From positions 434,001-498,000 of the forward strand of contig NZ_CP010907.1 of assembly GCF_000971765.1 (NCBI RefSeq): DNA of 64,000 nt, given 5' to 3'. Source of the stretch: Candidatus Pantoea carbekii (GTDB lineage Bacteria > Pseudomonadota > Gammaproteobacteria > Enterobacterales > Enterobacteriaceae). A model generated the notes under the pieces. It saw only the letters and a program-made list of their open reading frames with translations. It made no database searches and was not told the DNA's origin. Shown piece after piece: positions 19,534 to 30,576 of the stretch. The position numbers and the translations under genes are program-made. Numbering within the stretch: the stretch's first letter is position 1; every line of letters starts with the position of its first letter.

Positions 19534-20477
19534 CAATTGCCCTCTAATTGCTGAGTCATTGCGGCAGTCAGTGAATCAGGGTCATTCACTGAAGCTACAT
19601 TTAAAGTATCGATAATACGTTTAGTCAAACCTGTTAAAACTTTACTTGGACCGATTTCTAAAAAATGCTTAATACCTTGTAATGCTATAAATTCTACTAC
19701 TTCCGTCCAACGTACAGGGTTATATAGCTGACGTACTAATGCACTACGAATAGCTTCTGGATTCGTTTCGCACCTGACATCTACATTATTAATCACTGGT
19801 ACAATAGGTTTTTTAAACACAATTGATTTTAAGGCTACTTGTAACTTATTAGAAGCTGATTTCATAAGTTTACAATGTGATGGTATACTAACCTGAAGAG
19901 GCACTATTCTTTTTGCACCGGCAGCCTTACATCTTTGAACAGCACGATTGACTGCCTCATTATGTCCAGCAATAACAACTTGATCGAAGCCGTTAAAGTT
20001 TACCGAGCATACTACTTGATCTTGAGCACTTTTTTTACAAGCTTTTTGGATGGATTCACGATCCAGTCCAATAATAGCCTTCATTGTGCAAGTACCTTCC
20101 GGAACTGCTTCTTGCATTATTTCACCTCGCAATTCTACTAATTTTATCGCATCAGTAAAATTTAATGCGCCAGCACATACTAGTGCTGAATATTCACCTA
20201 AGCTATGGCCTGCCATAAAAGAAGGCACAATACCTTTTTTACTTTGCCAAATACGGTAAATCGATACAGATGCAGCTAATAAAGCTGGTTGAGTATGATA
20301 AGTTTTGTTTAATTTTTCAATTGGCCCTTTTTGTACTAAGCGCCATAAATCGTAACCTAATACATCAGAAGCTTCATAAAAAGTTTTTTCGATCTGAAAA
20401 TTTTCTGCAGCCAATTTAGCTAACATTCCTATAGTTTGACATCCTTGACCTGGAAAAACAAAAGCAAATTCTGTCAT
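19533..20477 (-). CDS. fabD: Malonyl-CoA:ACP transacylase FabD
   Basis: Loads malonate onto AcpP for fatty-acid elongation. An in-frame start exists 60 nt upstream inside fabH, but the ATG at 20477 gives 314 aa beginning MTEFAFVFPGQG, the family N-terminus. Catalytic Ser92 is in AGHSLGEYS, His in PSHCKLM near 201, and QLYNPVRW is typical. The usual GQGSQT motif reads GQGCQT here. It starts 16 nt after fabH and is coupled to fabG. Confidence 0.96.
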   Translation of the reverse strand: MTEFAFVFPGQGCQTIGMLAKLAAENFQIEKTFYEASDVLGYDLWRLVQKGPIEKLNKTYHTQPALLAASVSIYRIWQSKKGIVPSFMAGHSLGEYSALVCAGALNFTDAIKLVELRGEIMQEAVPEGTCTMKAIIGLDRESIQKACKKSAQDQVVCSVNFNGFDQVVIAGHNEAVNRAVQRCKAAGAKRIVPLQVSIPSHCKLMKSASNKLQVALKSIVFKKPIVPVINNVDVRCETNPEAIRSALVRQLYNPVRWTEVVEFIALQGIKHFLEIGPSKVLTGLTKRIIDTLNVASVNDPDSLTAAMTQQLEGN

Positions 20478-20493
20478 GCTACATTCCCGTTCA

Positions 20494-21447
20494 TTAAAAT
20501 CGAATAAGTGCAGAACCCCAAGTAAAACCACCTCCAAATGCTTCTAATAAAATTAGTTGTCCCTGTTTAATACGACCATCTCGTACTGCTTCATCTAAGG
20601 CTCCTGGCACTGATGCTGCAGATGTATTACCATGACGATTAAGCGTTACAATAACTTTATCCATACTCATGCCGAGCTTTTTTGCAGTAGCACTAATAAT
20701 ACGTATATTTGCTTGATGCGGGACTAACCAATCAATTATTTCAAGCGTCATGTTATGAAAATGTAGAGTTTCATTAACAAGACGCGTTAGTTCATTAACA
20801 GCGATTTTAAATACCTCATTGCCAACCATGCTAAGATAAGCAGGTTGATTTTCGTATATTCGATCTTGGTAAGGTAATACAAGTAAATTGCTATAACGAC
20901 CATCAGCATGCAAGTGAGTTGAAAAAATTCCCGGTTCTTTGCTCGGTGCTAACAAAACAGCTCCAGCACCATCTCCAAATAAAATCATCGTACCACGATC
21001 GTTAGGATTTATAGTTCGAGTTAACATGTCAGAACCAATTACAAGCACATATTTTACAGAACCATTTTTAATATATTGGTCAGCAACACTTAATGCGTAA
21101 ATAAAACCAGCACAAGCAGCAGCCAAATCAAAAGCAGCGCAGTCATCAATCTTTAGCATTTGTTGAACCATACATGCAGAACTCGGAAATGCATGGCTAG
21201 AGGAAGTAGTTGCAACAATAATTAGATCTACATCATTAGCATGAATGCCTGCCATTTCTAATGCATATTGAGCAGCTAGATATCCCATGCTTGCTGCTGT
21301 TTCGTCAGATGCTGCAATGCGACGCTCACTTATACCGGTACGGGCAATAATCCATTCATCTGAGGTTTTTACCATTTTTTCTAAATCCGAATTTGAACGA
21401 ATTTGTTCAGGTAAATAACTGCCTGTACCAATAATCTTAGTAAACAT
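20494..21447 (-). CDS. fabH: 3-oxoacyl-ACP synthase III FabH
   Basis: Starts fatty-acid synthesis by condensing acetyl-CoA with malonyl-ACP. Starting at the ATG at 21447 ([15 protein letters not shown]) gives 317 aa, the E. coli length; the upstream in-frame start adds six unconserved residues. The catalytic triad is present: Cys112 in AAACAGF, His in VPHQANIR near 244, Asn in RHGNTSAAS near 274. The start is 1 nt beyond the plsX stop, so the two are translationally coupled. Confidence 0.97.
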   Translation of the reverse strand: MFTKIIGTGSYLPEQIRSNSDLEKMVKTSDEWIIARTGISERRIAASDETAASMGYLAAQYALEMAGIHANDVDLIIVATTSSSHAFPSSACMVQQMLKIDDCAAFDLAAACAGFIYALSVADQYIKNGSVKYVLVIGSDMLTRTINPNDRGTMILFGDGAGAVLLAPSKEPGIFSTHLHADGRYSNLLVLPYQDRIYENQPAYLSMVGNEVFKIAVNELTRLVNETLHFHNMTLEIIDWLVPHQANIRIISATAKKLGMSMDKVIVTLNRHGNTSAASVPGALDEAVRDGRIKQGQLILLEAFGGGFTWGSALIRF

Positions 21448-21448
21448 T

Positions 21449-22504
21449 CTACAACACCTTGTCACTTTTTATTAAAAAAGCATCAAGACGCAGAGAAATT
21501 CTTTCAAGTATTTTCTGTCGTACTGCTTTTTCTGCTTGTTCAATTGCTACAGCAAATAAATGTTGATTTACAGATCCGTGGCTTTTAATTGCTATATTTT
21601 TTAAACCTAATAAGCAAGAGCTATTATAATGATCGGAATTGAGATAGTTAAAACATTTTTTAAAATATTTTTCAAAACACCATTCTAATAATTTTAAATG
21701 AAAATGACATTTCTCTACTTTTTGTGTGCATTGAACTATGGGAGAAAATATTCTCAAAATACCTTCTATTGTTTTTAAAGTAATATTACCGGTGAAACCT
21801 TTACATACTAAAACATCTGTTTTACCTGCTAGAATGTCATTACTTTCAAGATAACCAATATAATTGATTCCCGATAGTTTACGTAGTGCAGAACCTGCGT
21901 TACAAATATTTTTTAAACCCTTTATTTCTTCTTTACCGAAATTGAGTAACGCAACTCGTAGATGGGTAAGTGCAAGTAATTTTTTTGTTATAACCGCACG
22001 CGTAATGGCAAACTGTACTGGTATTTTACTATCTGAATTCATATTTGAACCGAGATCTAGTATTGTTGTTTTGCTGTGCTTCTGATGTGGTAATACAGTC
22101 ACTAAAGCAGGAAACTTAATACTTTCTTTTATTGATTTTAATAAAATCTTAACCAAAGCGATTAAAACACCTGTATTATCTGAACTAATACAGCCTTGTG
22201 CCTTACAGTCTTTGATTAATTTTAATGCTAATCGCATTGAACTACCACAATTATTTCGCATTGTTATTAAAGGTTTAATATTACTATCAACAATCGATAT
22301 TGCAGGGATCACCTGTATACAATCTAATATTGAGTCATCTACTTTCTTAAGAAAGTTCCAAATAACATTCCGGTTACCAAATAAGAAAAGAATCAATGTT
22401 AGATGAGAATATAATACCCGTAAAACTGCAGGTATTGTCACATTAGGACTACAGTCTCTAGTCATTACATCTATTGCTAAAGTTAACAATGTTAATGATA
22501 TCAT
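21449..22504 (-). CDS. plsX: Phosphate acyltransferase PlsX, fast-evolving
   Basis: Converts acyl-ACP to acyl-phosphate for phospholipid synthesis. The 351-aa frame is intact and near normal length (356 in E. coli). The order rpmF-plsX-fabH and stretches such as [34 protein letters not shown] and SCLLGL fix the identity. It is unusually diverged for this cluster: the N-terminal DVMGGD motif reads DVMTRD, SAGNTGA reads SSDNTGV, and GANVD reads GSNMN. It also has extra Lys/Cys/His around residue 265-290. It may be losing function or be relaxed; the open frame argues it is still expressed. Start is the first ATG and fits the family. Confidence 0.85.
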   Translation of the reverse strand: MISLTLLTLAIDVMTRDCSPNVTIPAVLRVLYSHLTLILFLFGNRNVIWNFLKKVDDSILDCIQVIPAISIVDSNIKPLITMRNNCGSSMRLALKLIKDCKAQGCISSDNTGVLIALVKILLKSIKESIKFPALVTVLPHQKHSKTTILDLGSNMNSDSKIPVQFAITRAVITKKLLALTHLRVALLNFGKEEIKGLKNICNAGSALRKLSGINYIGYLESNDILAGKTDVLVCKGFTGNITLKTIEGILRIFSPIVQCTQKVEKCHFHLKLLEWCFEKYFKKCFNYLNSDHYNSSCLLGLKNIAIKSHGSVNQHLFAVAIEQAEKAVRQKILERISLRLDAFLIKSDKVL

Positions 22505-22522
22505 ATTGTTTAATAGTAAGAT

Positions 22523-22693
22523 TTATTTATTTAAAACTTTTTTACCACGATAGTAACCATCTGCTGTAATATGATGTCGTAGATGAATTTCACCAGAGAT
22601 TTTATCTGTTGATAAAGTCATTATAGTTAGAGCATCATGGGAACGACGCATGCCTCTTTTAGAACGGGTGGGTTTATTTTTCTGTACAGCCAT
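22523..22693 (-). CDS. rpmF: 50S ribosomal protein L32
   Basis: Short gene read directly from the minus strand; the 56-aa product begins [20 protein letters not shown] and ends in [17 protein letters not shown]. It matches E. coli L32 (57 aa) nearly throughout. An AAGGAG-like ribosome-binding site precedes the ATG at 22693. It is the first gene of rpmF-plsX-fabHDG-acpP; E. coli's upstream yceD is missing. Binds 23S rRNA in the large subunit. Confidence 0.97.
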   Translation of the reverse strand: MAVQKNKPTRSKRGMRRSHDALTIMTLSTDKISGEIHLRHHITADGYYRGKKVLNK

Positions 22694-23413
22694 ATATTGA
22701 AATTACTCCTTAATTATTATTATAAATAAAAAAATAAACTGTATAATGATGAAAGTAACTTCTTCTGTTATAAAAATGCATCATAATTTATCTTATAAAC
22801 TTATTAAATTACTATGAAAATATTTTATTTAAAAAGCAGAAACACTATACACAAAATTGATACTATATATCATATATATTTCATTTATTTTCATAAATAT
22901 ACTTTGTGTATTCAGCATATCATAATTTGTATTAATAGTAAATTAAGTTAATTAGGATTAATTTAAAAGTAATCACGTGTATTACTATATTAAAAAAAAT
23001 TTTTTGTATAAAATAATAATACTGTACAATTTATTACGTTATATAATATCTTTAAATTTAAGATTGTTAAAAATTTGAATAATATATTCGCTATAATTTT
23101 TATTTAATTTAAAAAGAATTCAGTTACTATATATATTAAATCAATTTTATATTTTAAATTTTTATTTAAAAATAGCAGTTCTATTCTCTAAAAATTTGCA
23201 TTAGATTTTAAAATAGATTATTTAATTATGCTAAATAATCTAAAACCTATAAAATTATCTATTTTTATATTGAAATTATAACTTATTAATTTAGTTGAAC
23301 TGAACGACAGACAAATTATATTAATTTAATGAAATTGACTTTTATCTATTTAAACTAATTAATAGCGATCTTAAGATAATAGAAATAAATGTATACGTAT
23401 TATATACCAAATA
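22694..23413. other. 720-bp gap where yceD and yceF lie in E. coli
   Basis: Very AT-rich, with no supported gene. E. coli has yceD just before rpmF and yceF (maf-like) next to rluC; neither is visible. An 11-bp inverted repeat (TAGATTATTTA, arms 23214-23224 and 23232-23242) is present. The promoter for rpmF-plsX-fab must lie near the right of the gene cluster (about 22700-22800), but I cannot single out boxes. Confidence 0.55.
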
Positions 23414-24385
23414 TTAATTATCAATATTTTTTTGGCGTAATTTAAAGAGACAGTCTTTTAAAATATTATCTAAAGGAGCTTTTATTTTCATAGTTTCTTT
23501 AGTACTTGGATGTACGAATTTAATAACACTAGCGTGCAGAAATAGACGAGATAAGCCAATTTTTTTTGTTAATTGATCATCAAATTCACGATCACCATAC
23601 CGATTATCACAAGCAATAGGATGACCACAATGTAGGGCATGTACGCGAATTTGATGTGTACGGCCAGTTATAGGAGTTACATGAACTAATGTTGCAAAAC
23701 TAAAACGTTCTTTCACTCTGAAATATGTCTCCGATGGTTTACCTTGCATATTAACACATACCATATACTCACTGTTCTGTGAACTCTTTTTTAATAGAGG
23801 AAATTGAATCAATTGAAGAGAGGGTGGCCAATCACCTTTTACTAAAGCAATATAACTTTTTTTAATGGTTTGTTCACGTAATTGTTGATTTAATGAACGT
23901 AGTGCAGAGCGTTTTTTTGCAATCATCAAAATACCAGAAGTATCTCGATCTAACCGATGTACTAGTTCAAGAAAAGGTATTTCAGATCGTAACACCCGTA
24001 AGCTTTCAATGATACCAAACTGTACACCAGTTCCACCATGTACGGCTATTCCAGCCATTTTGTTTAAAATCATTAGATAATCATCTTCATATAAGATAGC
24101 TTTAGTAATAGCAGCTATTTTATATAATTTCGGTGATAATTGTGCATATCTTTTACATTTAGCAATACGCACTGGCGGTAAACGAACCTGATCACCATAT
24201 TGAAGTTTATATTTTGGCTGAATGCGTTTTTTATTTACTCGAACTGCTCCCTTACGTATAATCCGATAAATCATACTTTTTGGAACCCCTTTAAGTTGAG
24301 TGCATAAGAAATTATCAATTCGTTGATCAATGTCTTCATCTTTAATAGCAATCAACTTTACTGGAATATTATTAGTTTTCACCAT
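23414..24385 (-). CDS. rluC: 23S rRNA pseudouridine synthase RluC
   Basis: Makes pseudouridines 955, 2504 and 2580 in 23S rRNA. The 323-aa product (319 in E. coli) has an N-terminal S4 RNA-binding domain (about 18-80, with the R-x-G-A-V-R-V-N-K stretch). The RluA-family catalytic motif HRLDRDTSG with the nucleophilic Asp lies near residue 146. GRTHQIRVHA follows near 245. It is divergent from rne, as in E. coli. Confidence 0.95.
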   Translation of the reverse strand: MVKTNNIPVKLIAIKDEDIDQRIDNFLCTQLKGVPKSMIYRIIRKGAVRVNKKRIQPKYKLQYGDQVRLPPVRIAKCKRYAQLSPKLYKIAAITKAILYEDDYLMILNKMAGIAVHGGTGVQFGIIESLRVLRSEIPFLELVHRLDRDTSGILMIAKKRSALRSLNQQLREQTIKKSYIALVKGDWPPSLQLIQFPLLKKSSQNSEYMVCVNMQGKPSETYFRVKERFSFATLVHVTPITGRTHQIRVHALHCGHPIACDNRYGDREFDDQLTKKIGLSRLFLHASVIKFVHPSTKETMKIKAPLDNILKDCLFKLRQKNIDN

Positions 24386-24999
24386 TATTTTAATATTAAT
24401 ATGTTCATGTATAAAAATTTTAATATATTAACATTGAATATCAATGCTTCTTTCTTAAATCATTAGCTGTTTTTGCGATTGCATTTCAGATACAAAATAT
24501 GTAACAAATTAAATTTTATGAAAATTTTTATTTTTTTATGCATATATAAAAAGTTTATGGATAAATTTCATAAGTGAAGAAAAGTCGTCTTGCTATATAT
24601 TAGGTGGCAATGGAATAATATTGGCATTTCTTATTTAAAAGATAGTAAGCAAGAAAAAACGAAAAAAAGTTATTATGCCAGATGAAACAGACATACTCAA
24701 TAATGGCGATAAAAGTATGTTAAATCAGGCAGTTATCAAGTTGCAATTTGTAGCCTAGACGACAGACTAGTATGCGTGGATCTTTGAATAATTTAAAATA
24801 CTTTTCCACCTTCAAGTCAGGTGCTGAATTTTCTTATGAAAAATAAACGACCGAAAAGATTTTCGCCCTCTTAACCGCTAATACTGTAAAGAAAGTTGAT
24901 GCTGACAACATTGTATTAAGCGTGATAGGTTAATTCTGGTCTAGGGTGACGATGCTTGCAGCTTTATCACTACTATGTGAGAATAACGAGTAAGCTACG
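24386..24999 (+). promoter_or_regulatory. rluC-rne divergent spacer with probable long rne leader
   Basis: No gene is seen. From about 24580 to 24999 the sequence is clearly richer in G/C and more complex than other spacers, which suggests constraint. In E. coli rne has a long 5' untranslated leader through which RNase E controls its own mRNA; position, length and compositional contrast fit this. Individual hairpins were not resolved by eye, so the autoregulatory role is inferred. Confidence 0.5.
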
Positions 25000-27900
25000 A
25001 TGAAAAGAATGTTAATTAACGCAACTCAGCAAGAAGAGTTGCGTGTTGCTTTGGTCGATGGACAACATCTTTACGATCTAAATATTGAAATTCCTGGACA
25101 TGAACAAAAAAAAGCTAATATTTATAAAGGAAAAGTAACCCGTATTGAACCTAGTCTTGAAGCTGCATTTATTGATTACGGTGCCATTCGTCATGGTTTT
25201 CTTCCTTTAAAAGAAATTGCTCGAGAATATTTTCCTAGTCACTATGCCGTACATGGTCGCCCGAACGTTAAAGATATACTTTTTGAAAATCAAGAGATTA
25301 TAGTTCAAATTGATAAAGAAGAACGAGCTAATAAAGGCGCAGCGCTAACTACTTTTATTTCATTAGCAGGTAGCTATTTAGTACTAATGCCAAATAACCC
25401 GCATGCAGGTGGTATTTCTCGTCGTATAGAAGGAGACGAGCGTAACCAATTAAAAGAAGTACTGTCTGTATTACAGTTACCAGACGGTATGGGTTTAATA
25501 GTACGTACGGCTGGTGTAGGCAAATCCGCTGAATCTCTACAATTAGATCTTAGTTTTCGTCTCAAGCATTGGGAAGCAATAAAAGAGGCTGCAAAGTGCC
25601 GTCCAGCACCATTTTTGATACATCAAGAAAGTAATATTATTGTTAGGGCATTTCGTGATTATTTACGACAAGATATAGGTGAGATTCTTATTGATAATCC
25701 CAAGGTACTTGAACTTGCACATCAACATATTGCAGAACTAGGTCGTCCAGATTTTAATAGTAAAATTAAACTTTATAGTGGAGAGATTCCATTATTTAGC
25801 CACTATCAAATTGAATCGCAAATTGAATCTGCGTTTCAGCGTGAAGTCCGTTTGCCATCAGGTGGTTCAATTTTTATTGATAGTACAGAAGCATTGACCG
25901 CTATTGATATTAATTCTGCACGTGCAACACGGGGAAGTGATATAGAAGAAACTGCTTTGAATACCAATCTGGAAGCAACTGATGAAATAGCACGTCAACT
26001 TCGACTACGTGATTTAGGTGGATTAATTGTAATTGACTTTATTGATATGACTTCAATTCGTCATCAGCGAGTGGTAGAAAATAGACTTCGTGAAGCAGTT
26101 CGTCAAGACCGTGCAAGAATTCAAATGAGTCACATTTCACGTTTTGGTTTACTTGAAATGTCACGTCAGCGTTTAGGTCCCTCTTTAAGTGAATCAAGTT
26201 ATCATGTATGTACTCGTTGCAACGGTACAGGTACTATTCGAGATAATGAATCACTATCATTATCTATTCTTCGCTTAATTGAGGAAGAAGCTTTAAAAGA
26301 TAATACTAAAGAGGTTCATGCTATTGTACCGGTACCTGTAGCTTCGTACTTGTTAAATGAGAAACGTGATTTAGTGAATGCTATCGAAAAACGTCAAGGA
26401 GGTATACGCACAGTTATAGTTCCAAATCACGATATTGAAACACCACATTATTCTGTATTTCGTATACGTAAAGGAGAAGAAACACTTTCTCCAAGTTATC
26501 ATTTGCCAAAAATACATGAAACACAATTAACAGCATCTTGGGAAGAGCAATACATACAACAGCCGCAGAGATTATACAGCCATCAGTCTGTTGTGAATGC
26601 TTTTGTAATATCAAAATTACGTTTAAGAATGAATATAATAAAAAAGAAAATATTTATTTTCAAATTACAAATTACGACGTTATTATTATTATTAACACGG
26701 CTTTTGATGATTTTGGTGAGAGGATTGTCTCATATACTGAAAATGCTGTATAAAAGTAAAAAAATTTCTGCACTAATTGAAAAAAATAATCAAATTTTTC
26801 AATTTTTTAGAAAAAAATACATGCAATGCTTTAATAAAAATTTTTATAAAAAATATCATGAAAATCTTTTAAAGAATTGTGAAAATACTCAAGTTAATAA
26901 AGTATATAATTCTGTACTTAGGGATAACCGCTCTTATAGGTATCAAAAAAAATTTGTTAAAAATTACCATAACTCTAAAGATCAAAAAACAATCACAGAA
27001 AAAAATTCTTATTATCAAAAACACACAGGTTATTTTATAACACATGATCAAAAATTTATAAAAAATCAAACACCAGTTAAAGTGATTGTAAAAGATATCA
27101 AACATGAAAAAAAGTATATACAGGGATTGATAATACCACTTTGTAAATATTATGAATTAATGCAATTACAATATATTTTTAACAAAAATAAGTATACAAT
27201 TAAACTTTCAAAGAGCATTTTTTACAAAAATATTCTCAATACTATACAAGATAAAATAATTTTGTATAAACAAGAAAAACCATCCTTTTCTCTTAAAAAT
27301 AAGACTCGATATGAAAGTAAAAATCATTATAATACTATTAATTTATCGCGTCGTTTAGGTCGTTCTCATCGTCATCTTCGCATTAGTGGACATCGTCGCC
27401 GTAACTATTATGGCTATTATTATAACCAAAAAGAGAATCATTCAATTTCTACGATGTCCTTAGAAACTGCTTCTGCTTTATCTGAAATTGCGTCAGCGAA
27501 AATCTTGATTCATTATTCCATTAATCAATGTTTAGCAAAAACGGCATTAGTAAAAAATTCCTCGATACAAGAAGTAGTTAATCGCGTTAATAAAAAATAT
27601 GCATTAATTAATTCAACTACTGCATTAACATCTACTAATAGAATAGTACATAAAGCACAGCTAAAAATTAAGGCAAAAAAAATACAATCTAATTTTGCAA
27701 ATGTAGTATTAGATAACAAAAATCTAATATTAACTAATTTAGCTGAATCTAATGCTAATGTAATTATTTCGAAAGTTAACACTCAAATTGAAATTGAAAA
27801 TCTTTTTTGTTTTATTAGATCTCCTATGCAGGAAAAAATTGCTGTTAGTAAATCAAATGCACCTTTTCAATTATTTGATGTAAGAATGTACTTTAATCAT

Positions 27901-28086
27901 TATGCTTGTGCACCTACTACTAGAGTGACTAGTCCTGTTGTTTGGACATCAGAACCAATGCGCTATAGTATTTGTAATTGGGTACGTGTTCCCTTTAATT
28001 TTGAAGGACGAGGTTCCGCCGGAGGCCATAGTGCTACTCATCATGTTACTGCACCAATTAGTAAGCCAGAAAGTATAAATTATTAA
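25000..28086 (+). CDS. rne: Ribonuclease E
   Basis: Endoribonuclease that starts mRNA decay and processes rRNA/tRNA precursors. 1028 aa (1061 in E. coli). The catalytic half (1-529) is very well conserved: S1 domain, catalytic Asp303 (AIDINSA) and Asp346 (VIDFIDM), zinc-link Cys404/Cys407 (CTRCNGTG). The scaffold half is mostly low-complexity Lys/Asn/Tyr/Ile sequence (about 585-780). Islands persist: a hydrophobic helix at 551-584 where E. coli has its membrane anchor, an Arg-rich block ([18 protein letters not shown]) at about 784-803, and the C-terminal [14 protein letters not shown] PNPase-site-like tail. The frame is intact over its whole length. Confidence 0.97.
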   Translation: MKRMLINATQQEELRVALVDGQHLYDLNIEIPGHEQKKANIYKGKVTRIEPSLEAAFIDYGAIRHGFLPLKEIAREYFPSHYAVHGRPNVKDILFENQEIIVQIDKEERANKGAALTTFISLAGSYLVLMPNNPHAGGISRRIEGDERNQLKEVLSVLQLPDGMGLIVRTAGVGKSAESLQLDLSFRLKHWEAIKEAAKCRPAPFLIHQESNIIVRAFRDYLRQDIGEILIDNPKVLELAHQHIAELGRPDFNSKIKLYSGEIPLFSHYQIESQIESAFQREVRLPSGGSIFIDSTEALTAIDINSARATRGSDIEETALNTNLEATDEIARQLRLRDLGGLIVIDFIDMTSIRHQRVVENRLREAVRQDRARIQMSHISRFGLLEMSRQRLGPSLSESSYHVCTRCNGTGTIRDNESLSLSILRLIEEEALKDNTKEVHAIVPVPVASYLLNEKRDLVNAIEKRQGGIRTVIVPNHDIETPHYSVFRIRKGEETLSPSYHLPKIHETQLTASWEEQYIQQPQRLYSHQSVVNAFVISKLRLRMNIIKKKIFIFKLQITTLLLLLTRLLMILVRGLSHILKMLYKSKKISALIEKNNQIFQFFRKKYMQCFNKNFYKKYHENLLKNCENTQVNKVYNSVLRDNRSYRYQKKFVKNYHNSKDQKTITEKNSYYQKHTGYFITHDQKFIKNQTPVKVIVKDIKHEKKYIQGLIIPLCKYYELMQLQYIFNKNKYTIKLSKSIFYKNILNTIQDKIILYKQEKPSFSLKNKTRYESKNHYNTINLSRRLGRSHRHLRISGHRRRNYYGYYYNQKENHSISTMSLETASALSEIASAKILIHYSINQCLAKTALVKNSSIQEVVNRVNKKYALINSTTALTSTNRIVHKAQLKIKAKKIQSNFANVVLDNKNLILTNLAESNANVIISKVNTQIEIENLFCFIRSPMQEKIAVSKSNAPFQLFDVRMYFNHYACAPTTRVTSPVVWTSEPMRYSICNWVRVPFNFEGRGSAGGHSATHHVTAPISKPESINY

Positions 28087-28113
28087 TAAAAAATATATTA
28101 TACAAAACAACTA

Positions 28114-28147
28114 AGCAGGCTTTATGTATTCGAGCCTGCTGCAGTTT
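28114..28147 (+). terminator. Rho-independent terminator of rne
   Basis: An 8-bp stem AGCAGGCT (28114-28121) / AGCCTGCT (28133-28140) is followed by GCAGTTTTT. It lies 27 nt past the rne stop. Confidence 0.85.
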
Positions 28148-28357
28148 TTAAGAAGTTAATATTTAACATTGAGAAAAAGCAATTAAATTTAAATCTGTTT
28201 AATTAAATACAACTAAAAAATTTAATTTAATAAGTATAGTAGAACTAGTAATATGATTAATTTAAATTAATAATAATAGCCATTGGGACATAAAATTTAA
28301 TAATGTACTATTATTTTTAATAATGCAATTTTCATACTTTAAAATTATAGTCTATTT

Positions 28358-29896
28358 CTACATAGACGTACGATAAATAAAATCTTTTGTGCGGAAACCT
28401 AGTATAGCTAAGGTTGAAAAATAAACACTAATACCAACAATACACACTATTGCTAATCGTAGTAAACGCCAAGTCATTTGTCCTTCTTGCCAAGAAGGTA
28501 TAAATTGTAATATGCCCAATAAAACTAAAGCCATAACTATTACTGCTATGACTAACTGTTTTAAAAATCTGAACCAACCGGCTTGCGGTCGAAAAATATT
28601 TTTTCTACGTAATTCCCAATAAAGTAGCATCGCATTAAAACAGGCAGCTAAACCAATTGAAAGTGAGAGACCTATATGTTTTAGTGGCATGATCAATGCT
28701 AAGTTCATGATTTGTGTTGCTATAAACGTAATAATAGCAGTTTTCGCTGGTGTTTTGATATCCTGTCTAGAATAAAAACCTGGCGCAAGAACTTTCACTA
28801 CGATTATACCGATCAATCCGACTGAATAAGCAATTAGTGCACTTTGTGTCATTATAACATCAAAAGAAGTAAATTTACCGTATTGAAATAACGTTATAAT
28901 CAGTGGACCCGATAAAATTGCTAATGCAACTGCACTAGGTAAAACTAATAGAAAGCACAGGCGTAACCCCCAATCTATTAAACGAGAATATTCGTTATTA
29001 TTCCCGTTAGCAAAACTTTTTGCTAATGAAGGTAATAAGATAGTACTTAATGTAACACCTAAAACCCCACAGGGAAATTCCATTATTCGGTCAGCATAAT
29101 ACATCCAGGACAGTGAACCTGATATAAGAAAAGAGGCGAAAATCGTATTAATAGTTAACGAAATCTGTGTAATAGACGTGCCTAGTATAGCTGAGCCCAT
29201 CTGACGTATCACTCGCCAAACGCCAGTATTATATAAATTAATACGCGGTAGTACTAACATATCAATTTTTTTGAGGTATGGTAGCTGGAAAAAAAGTTGC
29301 AAAATACCACCAACTAAAACTGCCCAAGCTAGTGCCATGATCGGTGGATAAAAATATGATGAAAGAAAGAATGTAAAATCAATTATGCTAATATTAAGAA
29401 ATATTGGAGTAAATGCTGGTATTGAAAAATAGTTCCAGATATTGAGAATAGATCCCGCTAATGAAGCCAGAGAAATAAATAAAATGTAAGGAAATGTTAT
29501 ACGTAGTAAAGAACTAGTTAAATTAAATTTATCCGCAGTATCAACAAATCCAGGAGCTGTGATCATAATAATCTGTGGTGCAATAATGATTCCTAATATA
29601 CTAACTAGGGTAAGTACTGAAATCAATAATCCAGAAATAGATGCAATGAATAAGCGAGTTGCTTTATTTCCTTTTTTGCTTTTATATTCAGTTAAAATTG
29701 GTATAAAAGCTTGTGAAAATGCGCCTTCAGCAAAGATACGGCGTAGTAAATTAGGTAGTTTAAAAGCTACAAGAAAAGCATCTGTTGCTATACTGGCTCC
29801 AAAAAAATAAGCAATAGTTGTATCACGCATAAATCCTAATACGCGGGAACACAAAGTTATTGAGCTAATCGCAACTAGAGGTTTCAGTAGATTCAT
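28358..29896 (-). CDS. murJ: Lipid II flippase MurJ
   Basis: Inner-membrane flippase moving lipid II for peptidoglycan synthesis. The ATG at 29896 ([22 protein letters not shown]) is chosen over an in-frame one 21 nt upstream because it matches the family; product 512 aa (511 in E. coli). About fourteen hydrophobic segments are visible, with the conserved RVLGFMRD and [20 protein letters not shown] near the N-terminus and [17 protein letters not shown] near residue 360. In E. coli flagellar flg genes separate murJ from rne; here they are gone and the two genes are convergent neighbours. Confidence 0.96.
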   Translation of the reverse strand: MNLLKPLVAISSITLCSRVLGFMRDTTIAYFFGASIATDAFLVAFKLPNLLRRIFAEGAFSQAFIPILTEYKSKKGNKATRLFIASISGLLISVLTLVSILGIIIAPQIIMITAPGFVDTADKFNLTSSLLRITFPYILFISLASLAGSILNIWNYFSIPAFTPIFLNISIIDFTFFLSSYFYPPIMALAWAVLVGGILQLFFQLPYLKKIDMLVLPRINLYNTGVWRVIRQMGSAILGTSITQISLTINTIFASFLISGSLSWMYYADRIMEFPCGVLGVTLSTILLPSLAKSFANGNNNEYSRLIDWGLRLCFLLVLPSAVALAILSGPLIITLFQYGKFTSFDVIMTQSALIAYSVGLIGIIVVKVLAPGFYSRQDIKTPAKTAIITFIATQIMNLALIMPLKHIGLSLSIGLAACFNAMLLYWELRRKNIFRPQAGWFRFLKQLVIAVIVMALVLLGILQFIPSWQEGQMTWRLLRLAIVCIVGISVYFSTLAILGFRTKDFIYRTSM

Positions 29897-30576
29897 AATT
29901 AAGAGGTATTCCTGCAAATATATTTGTAATACAGAAGTAATATATCGATTATCAAATATCTAGTTATTTAACTCAATATACATAACAATTAGATTCTTAA
30001 TTTTTGATTTAATTTGTATAATTTAAAGCAATGTTATATTCATTAACAATGTTAATAATTAATTAAATTAAAATTATATAATATACTATAATCAATAATG
30101 TTAGTACGTATTGATACGTTAATTCCAGGATAATTATTAGGCATTCTCAGTGTTAACCTTTAAAATTTGCTGTACATGTTTTTTAAACATATAGCAAATA
30201 TATTATAAATCTCTGTTTATTATTAACATGATGATACATATTAATAATAATAAATATTTTATTTACAATAAATAGATTATTTAATTCACACTTACTAGCT
30301 ATATACAAAAAATTTTATGTGTTCTGTTTGTAAGTATTGTTTTATTATTTAAGTTATAATAGTATTAATGTATATTTTTTATATGAGCATTTTCTTCCAG
30401 AAGGTAACAAATTAGCACATTTTTTGAGTTTAAAATTTTTATTTAAAATAATACAATACTAAAATAGTATATGGCATTTAAATTTATTGGAAATAGGTAT
30501 ATGCTATGTCTGCATAACCTTTTAATATTATTGACAATTATTAACATTGCATCTAAAAAATAGACTGTCATCTAAA
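29897..30576. other. Divergent murJ-pyrC spacer
   Basis: No gene seen in this AT-rich 680 bp. E. coli has several genes between murJ and pyrC (for example mviM, rimJ, mdtH, grxB); none is recognisable. It holds the probable pyrC promoter near its right end. Confidence 0.6.
30531..30559 (+). promoter_or_regulatory. Probable sigma-70 promoter of pyrC
   Basis: A consensus TTGACA (30531-30536) and TAAAAA (30554-30559) are separated by 17 nt. Transcription would begin around 30565, giving a very short leader. This supports the ATG at 30577 rather than one at 30547. I see no PurR box. Confidence 0.55.

Noticed and set aside
26869-27105. Hydrophobic minus-strand frame inside rne
   Set aside because: It is the reverse of the Lys/Asn-rich scaffold codons, which read as Phe/Ile on the other strand.
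26620-27350. Possible frameshift in the rne scaffold region
   Set aside because: The frame is open throughout and recognisable conserved islands occur both before and after this stretch in the same frame, so drift is a better explanation.
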